A DNA stretch of 64,000 nt from Kandleria vitulina DSM 20405 (GTDB lineage Bacteria > Bacillota_I > Bacilli_A > Erysipelotrichales > Coprobacillaceae), in assembly GCF_000702065.1 (NCBI RefSeq), contig NZ_JNKN01000001.1, forward strand, positions 1 to 64,000, written 5' to 3'. Position 1 is the first letter of the stretch; each line of letters begins with the position of its first letter. Position numbers and translations under genes: made by a program. Shown one piece after another: positions 16,611 through 24,776 of the stretch. The notes under the pieces were generated by a model. That model had not been told where the DNA came from. It saw only the letters and a program-made list of their open reading frames with translations, and searched no databases.

Positions 16611-18371
16611 TTATCTTCTGATTGTCTTCTTTTCTACTTCAGTATTTAATAATGAAACAAATTCATCAAATGAAACTGTTGTCTGTTTCTGTTCACCATG
16701 TAAACGATAAGTTACAGTTCCTTCATCTCTTTCACTATTACCTAATACTAATTCATAAGGAATCTTATGAATCTGTGCTTCTCTGATTCTGTATCCAAGT
16801 TTTTCATCTCTGTTATCTAACTCAGTTCTGAATCCTGCTTTTCTTAATTTAGCAACAACTTCTTTGGCATATTCTTCATGATATTTATTATTAACAGGAA
16901 GAACAACAACCTGTTTAGGTGCTAGCCATAATGGGAAGTTACCTTTTGTTTCTTCAAGTAAGAAGGCTACGAAACGATCCAATGATCCAAGAATAGCTCT
17001 ATGGATAACGACTGGTCTTACCTTATCTCCGTTTTCATCAACATATGTTAATTCGAAACGTTCTGGTAACTGATAATCCAGCTGGATTGTAGATAAAGTT
17101 ACATCATGCCCGATTGCGGATTTAACCTGTACATCTAGCTTAGGACCATAGAATGCGGCTTCACCTTTTGCTTCATAGTATTTAACGCCCATTTCGTTAA
17201 GAACATCTCTTAACTGAGATTCAGATTTTTCCCATAATTCATCATTACCAAAATATTTTTCTGTATCGTCTGGATCTCTTAAGCTTAGTCTGAATTCATA
17301 ATCTTCGAAACCAAAGTCTTTGTAGACATCCAAGATCAATTCTGCAACGCTCTTGAATTCCTGTGCAATCTGATCTGGACGACAGAAGATATGTGAATCA
17401 TTCTGTGTGAAGGCTCTTGCTCTTTCAAGACCAGTCAATGCGCCAGAAGCTTCGAAACGGAAATCATTAGCGATTTCAGCGATACGTACTGGAAGATCTC
17501 TATATGAATGTAATGACTGTTTGTACATTACCATGTGATGTGGACAGTTCATTGGTCTTAAGACATAAGCTTCATCATCCATCTTCATTGCTGGGAACAT
17601 ATCATCTTTATAATGATCCCAATGTCCTGATGTCTTATAAAGCTTAACGTTACCAAGTGAAGGTGTCATTACATGTTCATAACCTAATGCTAATTCTTTA
17701 TTCATGATGTAATCAGATAATAATCTTCTTACAGTAAATCCATTTGGCATCCACATAGGTAATCCTCTACCTACTAGATCATGAATCATGTAGATTCCTA
17801 ATTCTCTACCTAATTTTCTATGATCTCTTGCTTTTGCATCTTCAAGATACTGAAGATGTTCTTCAAGTTCTTCTTTAGTAGGGAAACATACACCATAGAT
17901 TCTCTGAAGAACCTTGTTGTTCTTATCCCCTTTCCAATAAGCACCTGAATGCTTGATTAATTTGAAGTTACGGCACTGTTTTACAGTATCTACATGAGGA
18001 CCACGACATAAGTCAGTGAAGTCTCCTTGTGAATATGTAGAGATGATTGTACCATCTTCAAAGTTGTTGATAAGATCTACTTTATATTCATCATCCTTGA
18101 ATTCTTCAAGGGCTTCTTCCTTAGAGATTTCATGACGAACAATTCTCTTTCCATCTTTAGCAATCTTTTTCATTTCTTTTTCAATCTTAGGAAGATCTTC
18201 ATCGGTGATAGTATCATCTCCTAGATCGATATCATAGTAGAATCCTTCTTCTACAACTGGCCCAACCCAGAATTTAGCATGAGGCCATAAATGCTTCACT
18301 GCCTGTGCTAAAACGTGAGCACATGAATGATTCAATGTGTTAAGTTCTTTTTCATTTAAGAAATCTCTCAT
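16611..18371 (-). CDS. thrS: Threonyl-tRNA synthetase lacking the N-terminal TGS domain
   Basis: Charges tRNA-Thr. Order of domains: editing domain at about 1-175 with NHSCAHVLAQAV, whose HxxxH pattern reads H-S-C-A-H; class II catalytic core at about 185-480 with Cys-His zinc residues in RPMNCPHHMVMYK and motif 2 FRFEASGALTGLERAR; anticodon-binding domain at about 485-580. At 586 aa it is shorter than the usual ~640 because it begins almost directly at the editing domain and has no TGS domain. The ATG at 18371 has a GAAGGAGAG site, and no in-frame upstream extension is possible through the T-box terminator. Expression should be controlled by the upstream T-box. Confidence 0.96.
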   Translation of the reverse strand: MRDFLNEKELNTLNHSCAHVLAQAVKHLWPHAKFWVGPVVEEGFYYDIDLGDDTITDEDLPKIEKEMKKIAKDGKRIVRHEISKEEALEEFKDDEYKVDLINNFEDGTIISTYSQGDFTDLCRGPHVDTVKQCRNFKLIKHSGAYWKGDKNNKVLQRIYGVCFPTKEELEEHLQYLEDAKARDHRKLGRELGIYMIHDLVGRGLPMWMPNGFTVRRLLSDYIMNKELALGYEHVMTPSLGNVKLYKTSGHWDHYKDDMFPAMKMDDEAYVLRPMNCPHHMVMYKQSLHSYRDLPVRIAEIANDFRFEASGALTGLERARAFTQNDSHIFCRPDQIAQEFKSVAELILDVYKDFGFEDYEFRLSLRDPDDTEKYFGNDELWEKSESQLRDVLNEMGVKYYEAKGEAAFYGPKLDVQVKSAIGHDVTLSTIQLDYQLPERFELTYVDENGDKVRPVVIHRAILGSLDRFVAFLLEETKGNFPLWLAPKQVVVLPVNNKYHEEYAKEVVAKLRKAGFRTELDNRDEKLGYRIREAQIHKIPYELVLGNSERDEGTVTYRLHGEQKQTTVSFDEFVSLLNTEVEKKTIRR

Positions 18372-18390
18372 TGTTTTCTCTCCTTCTTCT

Positions 18391-18607
18391 AATAAAAAGA
18401 GCCTTCATCCCAAAGGACGAAGACTCGTGGTACCACCTTTATTCGTTATCATACGATAACCTCTAGACTCTTAACGCGAGAAACGGCAATCTCTTTCGAG
18501 CGCAGCTCATAGGGAGTACCCCTATAAAGACCATAAAGACTTTCACCAGCCGTCTTCTCTCTACAATAGCGTTTCATAAGGACATATCCTATATCTTTGC
18601 TTTTAAC
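18391..18607 (-). promoter_or_regulatory. T-box riboswitch leader of thrS (threonine-specific)
   Basis: The leader is about 215 nt. The T-box core AAAGGTGGTACCACG is at 18426-18440, so TGGT would pair with an ACCA tRNA end. Stem I motifs AGAGAGAAG and GGCTGGTGAAA are present near 18541-18565. A likely specifier ACT (Thr) is at 18515-18517, just before CCTAT that pairs with upstream ATAGG. The terminator GAGCCTTCATCC/GGACGAAGACTC (18399-18426) is followed by Ts; the alternative ACGAA/TTCGT pairing gives the antiterminator. Uncharged tRNA-Thr would switch transcription on. Confidence 0.9.
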
Positions 18608-18614
18608 AAGCTTC

Positions 18615-18642
18615 ATTGTACAATACTCTTTTATTTTGTCAA
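18615..18642 (-). promoter_or_regulatory. thrS promoter
   Basis: Perfect TTGACA (18637-18642), 16-nt spacer, TACAAT (18615-18620) on the minus strand, immediately ahead of the T-box leader. Confidence 0.8.
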
Positions 18643-18658
18643 TATGAAATTGAAGATG

Positions 18659-19201
18659 TTAAGCAAAAACAAGTAAAAACTTGATAATACAATCAATAAA
18701 GAAGAATACGACCAGACACTCTGAAATAGTCAAGAAAGCTGGATAGCATTCGAAGAATTTCTTTAGCTGAGGTTCTATGACATATAGAAGAAATAATCCC
18801 ATAAGACCCCATAATATTGAAAATATAATATTAATACGGCTTCCCGTACTTAATGGCATAATGGAATAATCCCATAACAAGCGATGGGTAAATCTTTCAA
18901 AGAATACGGAAGTCACCCATTCAAGAATGGTTGCGCCGGCAAATAGACGAATAAATGAATCAGCAACATTCTTTCCTTCACAAAGATGAATGGCTAATGT
19001 GATCCCTAGCCCATAAATTGGGCACCAAGGACCATTTAAAAAACCAGGTATAACCAGATAGCCACTGTATAGTGAACGGAATATTGTTTCAATAACCCAT
19101 CCGCCAATACTGCCGAATGTGAATAGGAATAAGTTATATTTTACATTTTTAATTGTTTTATCAATAAACAATTCTCTTAATGATTGAAGTACTGTATTCA
19201 T
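18659..19201 (-). CDS. CmpB-type putative ABC-transporter membrane protein (PF06541-like)
   Basis: A 180-aa integral membrane protein with about five hydrophobic segments. The pattern FGSIGGWVIETIFRS, GFLNGPWCPIYGLG, EWVTSVFFERF, LLWDYS and WGLMGLFLLYVIEP matches the family annotated as putative ABC-transporter type IV (CmpB-like). Its biochemical role is not established, and I see no ATPase gene beside it. I start at the ATG at 19199-19201, 5 nt after a GAGGGG site; a GTG six codons upstream overlaps that site. It lies between the thrS promoter and the pyk terminator and appears monocistronic. Confidence 0.82.
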   Translation of the reverse strand: MNTVLQSLRELFIDKTIKNVKYNLFLFTFGSIGGWVIETIFRSLYSGYLVIPGFLNGPWCPIYGLGITLAIHLCEGKNVADSFIRLFAGATILEWVTSVFFERFTHRLLWDYSIMPLSTGSRINIIFSILWGLMGLFLLYVIEPQLKKFFECYPAFLTISECLVVFFFIDCIIKFLLVFA

Positions 19202-19280
19202 TAAAACCCCTCTTCCCACTTTTATTTAATATACCATACAATACTTATAAAATATAGAGGTTTTTTCATAATAAAACTAA

Positions 19281-19311
19281 AAAGAAAAGGATACCCTTTC
19301 GAGTATCCTTT
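19281..19311 (-). terminator. pyk terminator
   Basis: AAAGGATAC (19286-19294) pairs with GTATCCTTT (19303-19311 region); TTTTCTTTTT follows on the minus strand. It is located 18 nt past the pyk stop. Confidence 0.8.
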
Positions 19312-19328
19312 CAAGAAATCAGCAGCTA

Positions 19329-20756
19329 TTATTTTACTGTGATTAATTCTAAGTAGTTAGTCTGTCCGACAACACCTGGAGTACCACCAGTTACTAATAC
19401 TTTTTCACCAGCAGCGATTCCGTTTTCTTTTGCTACAACGTTAGCTAAGTTTACTAAACCTTCTTTAGATTTCATTTCATTTACTAATACAGGTTTAACG
19501 CCCCAAGAAATTGCTAATTTTCTAACTGTTTTTTCATAAGGAGTAGCGGCAATGATTGGGCATTCTGGTTTGTATCTTGACATACGATTTGCAGTTCCAC
19601 CTGTTTCAGTGAATGCGATGATTGCTGATACGTTGAAGTTTGTAGCGATCTGAGCTACTGACATACAGATTGCTTCTGAAGTATTGTCATCAGAAGTTCT
19701 GATTGCACGTCTTAATAAATGACCATAATCTAACTGAGATTCAGCTTTTAAAGCGATCTTGTTCATAGTCATAACTGCTTCTTCAGGATATTTACCCTGT
19801 GCAGATTCACCAGATAACATGATTGCATCTGTACCATCATAGATTGCGTTAGCAACGTCAGATACTTCTGCTCTTGTTGGTCTTGGGTTTTCCTGCATAG
19901 ATTCTAACATCTGAGTTGCAGTGATAACTGGTTTACCAGCAGCATTACACATTTTAATTAACTTCTTCTGGATACCTGGAACGTCTTCAGCTGGAACTTC
20001 AACACCTAAGTCTCCACGAGCAACCATGATACCATCAGATACTTCTACGATTTCAGCTAAGTTTTCAACTGCTTCTACAGATTCAATCTTAGAGAAAATC
20101 TTGATATCTGGTTTACCACATTCACATAATAATTTCTTGATATCTAATACATCCTGAGGTCTTCTTACGAAAGAAGCTGCGATGTAATCAACGTTCTGTT
20201 CACAACCGAACTTGATATCTGATTTATCTTTTTCTGATAAGAAATCGAATGCTAAGATAGCACCTGGTACGTTGATACCACGAGTGTTCTTAACTCTACC
20301 ATCGTTAGCAGCAACTGTATAGATTTCGTCACCTTCTACATGGTCAACTAATAATGCAACCTGACCATCGTTTACTAGGATAAATCCACCAGGTTTAACA
20401 TCTTTGTATAATTCTTTGTAAGAAACTGTGAAACGATCAGCAGTACCTACGATTTCTTCTGGAGTGATTACTGAAACCTGACCTTTTTTGAATTCAGTAA
20501 ATCCACCTTCGAAAGCACCTGTTCTGATTTCAGGACCTTTTGTATCAAGCATGATTGCTACATTAGTTCCTAATTCTTTGTTTACGTTTCTTAACTTATT
20601 CATCTTAGCTGTATGTTCTTCATAATCGCCGTGTGAGAAGTTACAACGCATTACGTTCATACCTGCTTTGATTAATTTTTTAAGCATTTCTTCACTGTCT
20701 GAAGCTGGACCAATTGTACAAACAATTTTAGTCTTTTTCATTTTATCTCTTGCCAT
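19329..20756 (-). CDS. pyk: Pyruvate kinase
   Basis: Converts phosphoenolpyruvate and ADP to pyruvate and ATP. The 475-aa sequence has the N-terminal KTKIVCTIGPAS, the active-site segment IKIFSKIES with the catalytic Lys, MVARGDLGVE, the TATQMLESM helix, and a normal C-terminal effector domain ending VGQTNYLELITVK. It lacks the extra PEP-utilising domain fused to the Bacillus enzyme. The ATG at 20756 follows AGAGGAG. pfkA lies upstream in the same direction, separated by a 150-nt gap with a terminator and a cre-like site, so partial co-transcription or separate CcpA control is plausible. Confidence 0.97.
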   Translation of the reverse strand: MARDKMKKTKIVCTIGPASDSEEMLKKLIKAGMNVMRCNFSHGDYEEHTAKMNKLRNVNKELGTNVAIMLDTKGPEIRTGAFEGGFTEFKKGQVSVITPEEIVGTADRFTVSYKELYKDVKPGGFILVNDGQVALLVDHVEGDEIYTVAANDGRVKNTRGINVPGAILAFDFLSEKDKSDIKFGCEQNVDYIAASFVRRPQDVLDIKKLLCECGKPDIKIFSKIESVEAVENLAEIVEVSDGIMVARGDLGVEVPAEDVPGIQKKLIKMCNAAGKPVITATQMLESMQENPRPTRAEVSDVANAIYDGTDAIMLSGESAQGKYPEEAVMTMNKIALKAESQLDYGHLLRRAIRTSDDNTSEAICMSVAQIATNFNVSAIIAFTETGGTANRMSRYKPECPIIAATPYEKTVRKLAISWGVKPVLVNEMKSKEGLVNLANVVAKENGIAAGEKVLVTGGTPGVVGQTNYLELITVK

Positions 20757-20841
20757 TTTTAATCTCCTCTTTTACTTCGTAAAAATTCACGTATTTCTCG
20801 AGACTTTTCATCTCTCGACATGTATCTTAACAAACAAGAAC

Positions 20842-20902
20842 AAAAAAAACAAGAGGTAATAAAGATGTGAACGTTTTCAATTCAATCTTTTTTACCTCTT
20901 GT
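20842..20902 (-). terminator. pfkA terminator with long stem
   Basis: ACAAGAGGTAA (20849-20859) pairs with TTACCTCTTGT (20892-20902), extended by AAAGAT/ATCTTT inside. The minus strand ends in at least seven Ts (20842-20848). The loop contains the cre-like sequence. Confidence 0.75.
20866..20879. promoter_or_regulatory. Candidate catabolite-responsive element (cre) upstream of pyk
   Basis: TGTGAACGTTTTCA matches every fixed position of the CcpA consensus TGWNANCGNTNWCA. It is 110 nt upstream of the pyk start and within the loop of the pfkA terminator. Some chance matches are expected in 64 kb, so this is a candidate only. Confidence 0.45.
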
Positions 20903-20907
20903 TCATA

Positions 20908-21867
20908 TTAACGTAATTTTAAAACGTCATCATACATTCCCTGAGGAACCTGTCTCTTATGTTCAAACAATGTTAAAATTGGTTCAGATTCAATTTCTTC
21001 ACCATGCTGAACAACGCAAAGACCACCTTTTCCTTCTTCAAGAAGTTCAACGGCCTTAATACCCATACGTGAAGCTAAAACTCTATCACGTGCAGATGGT
21101 CTACCACCACGCTGCATATGTCCTAAGACGTTAGCACGAGTTTCGAATCCAGTAGCTTCTTCTACATGTTTAGCTAATTCATGAACATCAGTAATATGTT
21201 CAGTGATAACTACGATCGCATGTTTCTTATCTGAAGCTTTAGATAATCTTAACTGTTCAATAATTTTCTGTTCATCAAATCCAGTATGATTAGTTACGAT
21301 AATTTCAGCACCTGCAGCTAAACCAGCGTTTACAGCTAAGTCACCACAAGTTCTACCCATTACTTCAAGAATAGTACATCTCTGATGAGATCCAGAAGTA
21401 TCTCTTAATTTATCTAATGCATCAACGATAGTGTTTAATGCAGTATCAAATCCGATTGTGTAATCAGTATCTGGAATATCATTATCAATTGTTCCAGGAA
21501 TACCGATACAGTTAACACCCATCTTTGTTAACTCTAAAGCACCATGGTAACTTCCATCTCCACCGATGACTACCAATGCTTCCAATCCGATTTTCTTCAT
21601 CTGTTCGATAGCTTCTTCTCTGATCTTTGGATCTGCGAATTCAGGGAATCTTGCAGATTTAAGCATAGTACCACCAACATTGATGATATTACGAGTTGAA
21701 TGTCTATTGAACTTATAGAACTGACCTTCATGAAGACCTTTGAAGCCTAACATGACACCATAAACATCGATACCTTTATTTAAACAAGTTCTTGCAACCG
21801 CTCTAACAGCAGCGTTCATTCCAGGAGCATCTCCGCCAGATGTTAAAACGCCAATACTCTTTACCAT
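20908..21867 (-). CDS. pfkA: ATP-dependent 6-phosphofructokinase
   Basis: Commits fructose 6-phosphate to glycolysis. Motifs: GVLTSGGDAPGMNAAVR, GGDGSYHGA (Gly-Gly-Asp of the ATP site), PGTIDNDIPDTDYTIGFDTA with the catalytic Asp, VMGRTCGDLA, and LGHMQRGGRPSARDR. The 319-aa length is that of bacterial PfkA. I start at the ATG at 21865-21867 because GAGAGGTGA lies 8 nt upstream; a GTG four codons earlier overlaps that site. It precedes pyk on the same strand, as in many Firmicutes. Confidence 0.97.
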   Translation of the reverse strand: MVKSIGVLTSGGDAPGMNAAVRAVARTCLNKGIDVYGVMLGFKGLHEGQFYKFNRHSTRNIINVGGTMLKSARFPEFADPKIREEAIEQMKKIGLEALVVIGGDGSYHGALELTKMGVNCIGIPGTIDNDIPDTDYTIGFDTALNTIVDALDKLRDTSGSHQRCTILEVMGRTCGDLAVNAGLAAGAEIIVTNHTGFDEQKIIEQLRLSKASDKKHAIVVITEHITDVHELAKHVEEATGFETRANVLGHMQRGGRPSARDRVLASRMGIKAVELLEEGKGGLCVVQHGEEIESEPILTLFEHKRQVPQGMYDDVLKLR

Positions 21868-21903
21868 TTCTTTCTTCACCTCTCATTAGTTTTTTCTATG
21901 GAC

Positions 21904-21933
21904 ATTTTAGCACATTTCTTACTCACTAAACAA
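21904..21933 (-). promoter_or_regulatory. pfkA promoter
   Basis: Minus-strand TTGTTT (21928-21933), 18-nt spacer, TAAAAT (21904-21909) preceded by TGC, giving an extended -10. Confidence 0.6.
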
Positions 21934-21980
21934 TAATTAATATTGAATGTTTCATAATGATTTTAATGAACTTTATCAAA

Positions 21981-22018
21981 AAAAGAAAAGAAATGAAAAA
22001 ATCAGTGTTTTTTCATTT
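21981..22018 (-). terminator. Terminator of the replication/repair operon
   Basis: AAATGAAAAAA (21991-22001) pairs with TTTTTTCATTT (22008-22018); on the minus strand CTTTTCTTTTTTTG follows. It lies 27 nt beyond the dnaI stop. Confidence 0.7.
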
Positions 22019-22045
22019 CTCCTATTCCATCTTAAAAAAAACATA

Positions 22046-22963
22046 TTATCTCTTGTTAGATTCTAAAGAAAGCTGTGTACAAAGAGACTTGATCTTAAGG
22101 GCAATCTTTTGGGCACGAATCTTTTCTGTCTTATCATTTTTTCTTAATAAATAAACATCTTTTAATTCATCAATGGTATACATGCTTGTCACAAATGTTG
22201 GAAGATGATTAATATCACGATAAGAAAGAATAGTTAGCAGAACTTCATCACGTGACCATGAAGTCACATTCTCTTCTCCAAGTCCATCGAGAAGAAGATA
22301 GGGAATATTTAGAATATGACTCAAGAATGAATCATCGCTGTAGTTTCCAAAGTGTGTCTTCATATCCAGAAGGAATGTCGGAAAATGACAGATGCCAACA
22401 TCCTTTCCTGTTCTTGCCAGCTTATTCATAAGTCCTGCCATCAGCACGGTCTTGCCTGTTCCACTTTCTCCATAAAGATAGAGTCCCTTTTCACTTGGGG
22501 CCATAACATAGGCAAGAATAGATTTCAATGCAGCTTTATTGTTATTGGATAACTCTGTTGCTCTTAATGCATATTGATTATTAGATAAATCAGTCAAGGC
22601 TAAAGAAGAAGAGACATTATTGTAAAGGAAATGAGAAAGAATATGGGATTCCTGTTCTTTCATCTTGCCGTATTTACAATATTTAAGGGGCATATCAAAT
22701 ACACCATTTTCATAAGTCAAAACACGGCAAAGTCCCTTTGAGACTTTAGGACATGACTCAAGAGAAGTACATGATTCACACTGATCACGGTCTTCCTTGT
22801 AGTCGATCAGTTCTGCCCAATAGTCACCAAGCTTCTCCATTGAAAGATGATACTTATTTGCAAAATCCTTGATCGTAGGATCTTTCAATAGCTCATAAAG
22901 CGATTCTTCTTTTCTTTTTTGAATATCAGACTGAAGTTTTAATGTCTTTGATACTTGAATCAT
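22046..22963 (-). CDS. dnaI: Primosomal protein / helicase loader
   Basis: Loads the replicative helicase during primosome assembly. The N-terminal part (about 1-100) holds the DnaI zinc-ribbon cysteines (CESCTSLESCPK and CKYGK); the C-terminal AAA+ domain has Walker A GESGTGKTVL, Walker B LLLDGLGEE and an arginine-bearing C-terminus. The 305-aa length matches Bacillus DnaI. It follows dnaB with only 3 nt between the stop and start codons, and its ribosome binding site AAAGGT overlaps the dnaB stop region, so the two are translated together. It is the last gene of the operon. Confidence 0.94.
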   Translation of the reverse strand: MIQVSKTLKLQSDIQKRKEESLYELLKDPTIKDFANKYHLSMEKLGDYWAELIDYKEDRDQCESCTSLESCPKVSKGLCRVLTYENGVFDMPLKYCKYGKMKEQESHILSHFLYNNVSSSLALTDLSNNQYALRATELSNNNKAALKSILAYVMAPSEKGLYLYGESGTGKTVLMAGLMNKLARTGKDVGICHFPTFLLDMKTHFGNYSDDSFLSHILNIPYLLLDGLGEENVTSWSRDEVLLTILSYRDINHLPTFVTSMYTIDELKDVYLLRKNDKTEKIRAQKIALKIKSLCTQLSLESNKR

Positions 22964-22966
22964 ATA

Positions 22967-24205
22967 TTAAATACCTTTCACTTTCTGCAGCATTGCAACG
23001 AGATCATCATTATCTAAAGGATCACTTATCACTTCTTCATTCGTGATTTCTTCTTTCTTTTCTTCCTCTTCGTCCTGTTTCCCTTTTCTAATACGCATTG
23101 CCTGTTCATAAGCCTGTTTTACTGTATGAATACGACGACGTGCCCATGAGGCACCAATTGTTTCACAGTAGGAACGAGGCAGCTTATTGTTATTGATTCC
23201 CATGACAAGTTCAATTAACACATTCACGACCCCAGGATTAAGACCTAGCTCTACCATCAGTGTTTCAGCAATAGAAAGATCATGAAGAACTGGTTTACCG
23301 CCACCTTGCTTACGTTTCAATAACTCATAGGGACTGATTGTTTCAAGGTAAAGAAGATGCTGATCTAAAGCTGAATGAGAATGAGAATTCATCTTAAACT
23401 GATCAGGCTGTGTACGATAGATTTCCTTAAGTGTAGAGAAGCTGTTCATCTTGTAGACATTCTTAGCTTTCTCTCTTAATAGACGTGTATCAATTTCCTG
23501 ATTATGATAAGACTCTCTTACTACTGATGCTAATGTCAATGCATCAAGACTATAGATGATGGCCAACTGTTTAATAAGATCTTCATGAGCTGCAATCTTC
23601 TTATGGGGAATACCATAATCTCTAAGTGATTCATAGAATAATGATAAATCATACTCAACATGGAATTCTTCATAGCTTTCTTCATCTACATCTTTAAAGC
23701 TTAAAGCTCTAGCATTAGAAAGATCTACACTGTAGACATCAGTAAAACGTGAAGAGATATCTTCATAGTCATTTCTGTTTTCATGTGATGATTTAAAATA
23801 ATGAATAGTAATATTCAATTGTTCTTCACCAAGCGTATGTCTTAATGCCTGCACTAGCACCTGATTGTGAAGAAACTTATTTAATGACAATGGATGCTGA
23901 ACAACATAAAGATAGATTGTCTTTTCTTCCGATTGTCTAAAAGTACGAAGCAATCCAATTCCTTCTAGCATCTTGCAGGCATTTTCTAATTGATCTAATG
24001 AAATATTCAAATACGATGTAAGACGCGATAACCCACAGTAATGATGAAAGTGAGTCATTCTTTTAGATTCTTCATATAAAAAATGATAAACACTGTATGC
24101 TCTTTGTCCAATGAGAGGCAAATACAGATAGGAAAGAATATCTCTTTGACGTTCATCAATAGGATATGTTCTTTCACATATATAAAGATCTGTCTTAAAA
24201 AGCAT
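22967..24205 (-). CDS. dnaB: Replication initiation and membrane attachment protein (Bacillus-type DnaB)
   Basis: A 412-aa DnaB/DnaD-family protein that works with DnaD and DnaI to load helicase at oriC and stalled forks; it is not the helicase. The N-terminal winged-helix region reads LSYLYLPLIGQRAYSVYHFL. The DDBH2-type region near 320-375 has SIAETLMVELGLNPGVVNVLI and the YCETIGASWARRRIHT motif that contacts DNA. The C-terminus is acidic and basic low-complexity. The ATG at 24205 has GGGAGG; its first 11 nt overlap the end of coaE. Confidence 0.92.
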   Translation of the reverse strand: MLFKTDLYICERTYPIDERQRDILSYLYLPLIGQRAYSVYHFLYEESKRMTHFHHYCGLSRLTSYLNISLDQLENACKMLEGIGLLRTFRQSEEKTIYLYVVQHPLSLNKFLHNQVLVQALRHTLGEEQLNITIHYFKSSHENRNDYEDISSRFTDVYSVDLSNARALSFKDVDEESYEEFHVEYDLSLFYESLRDYGIPHKKIAAHEDLIKQLAIIYSLDALTLASVVRESYHNQEIDTRLLREKAKNVYKMNSFSTLKEIYRTQPDQFKMNSHSHSALDQHLLYLETISPYELLKRKQGGGKPVLHDLSIAETLMVELGLNPGVVNVLIELVMGINNNKLPRSYCETIGASWARRRIHTVKQAYEQAMRIRKGKQDEEEEKKEEITNEEVISDPLDNDDLVAMLQKVKGI

Positions 24206-24776
24206 GTTTAACCTCCCTTATGACATCATCCACCTGCTTGTAGAGTTCTTCAAGATTCCCATCATTATGGATGATATAATCTGCCCTTTTTTCCTTTTCA
24301 GCCAAGGACATCTGACTCATGATGCGCACATGCGCTTCTTCTTTAGAAAAATGATTTCTTTCCATGAGTCTTTTAAGCTGTATTTCATAGGAACATGACA
24401 CAACAATAATGAAATCACATAAGATATCATACTGCTTTTCAAAAAGCAGTGGTACATCCAAGATGACTTCTTCATGTTTTTCAATTTCCTTTTCTATTTC
24501 TTCTCTAACATACGGAAGAACATAGGATTCTAAAATATCTTTTTCTTTTTGATCATGAAAAACAATCTTTCCTAATGCTCTCCTGTTGATTTCTCCTTCT
24601 TCTACAACCGTAGGAAAATGAGCACATACTAATTCATAAGGCTTCTTTCCTTTCATCAATGCATCATGAGCGATCATATCAGCATCGATAATAAAATAGC
24701 CTTTCTTCTTAAGATAAGAAGAAACCGTGCTCTTCCCTGTCGCAATACCACCAGTCAATCCAATTACTTTAGTCAT
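24195..24776 (-). CDS. coaE: Dephospho-CoA kinase
   Basis: Phosphorylates dephospho-CoA in the last step of coenzyme A synthesis. The P-loop is GLTGGIATGKST; the DADMIAHD motif and LDVPLLFE are typical, and the length is 193 aa. The start is the ATG at 24774-24776 (MTKVIGLTGG); the codon before it is TTG. It overlaps the upstream oxidoreductase gene by 8 nt and dnaB by 11 nt. Placement between mutM and dnaB matches the Bacillus-type polA-mutM-coaE-dnaB order. Confidence 0.95.
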   Translation of the reverse strand: MTKVIGLTGGIATGKSTVSSYLKKKGYFIIDADMIAHDALMKGKKPYELVCAHFPTVVEEGEINRRALGKIVFHDQKEKDILESYVLPYVREEIEKEIEKHEEVILDVPLLFEKQYDILCDFIIVVSCSYEIQLKRLMERNHFSKEEAHVRIMSQMSLAEKEKRADYIIHNDGNLEELYKQVDDVIREVKHAF

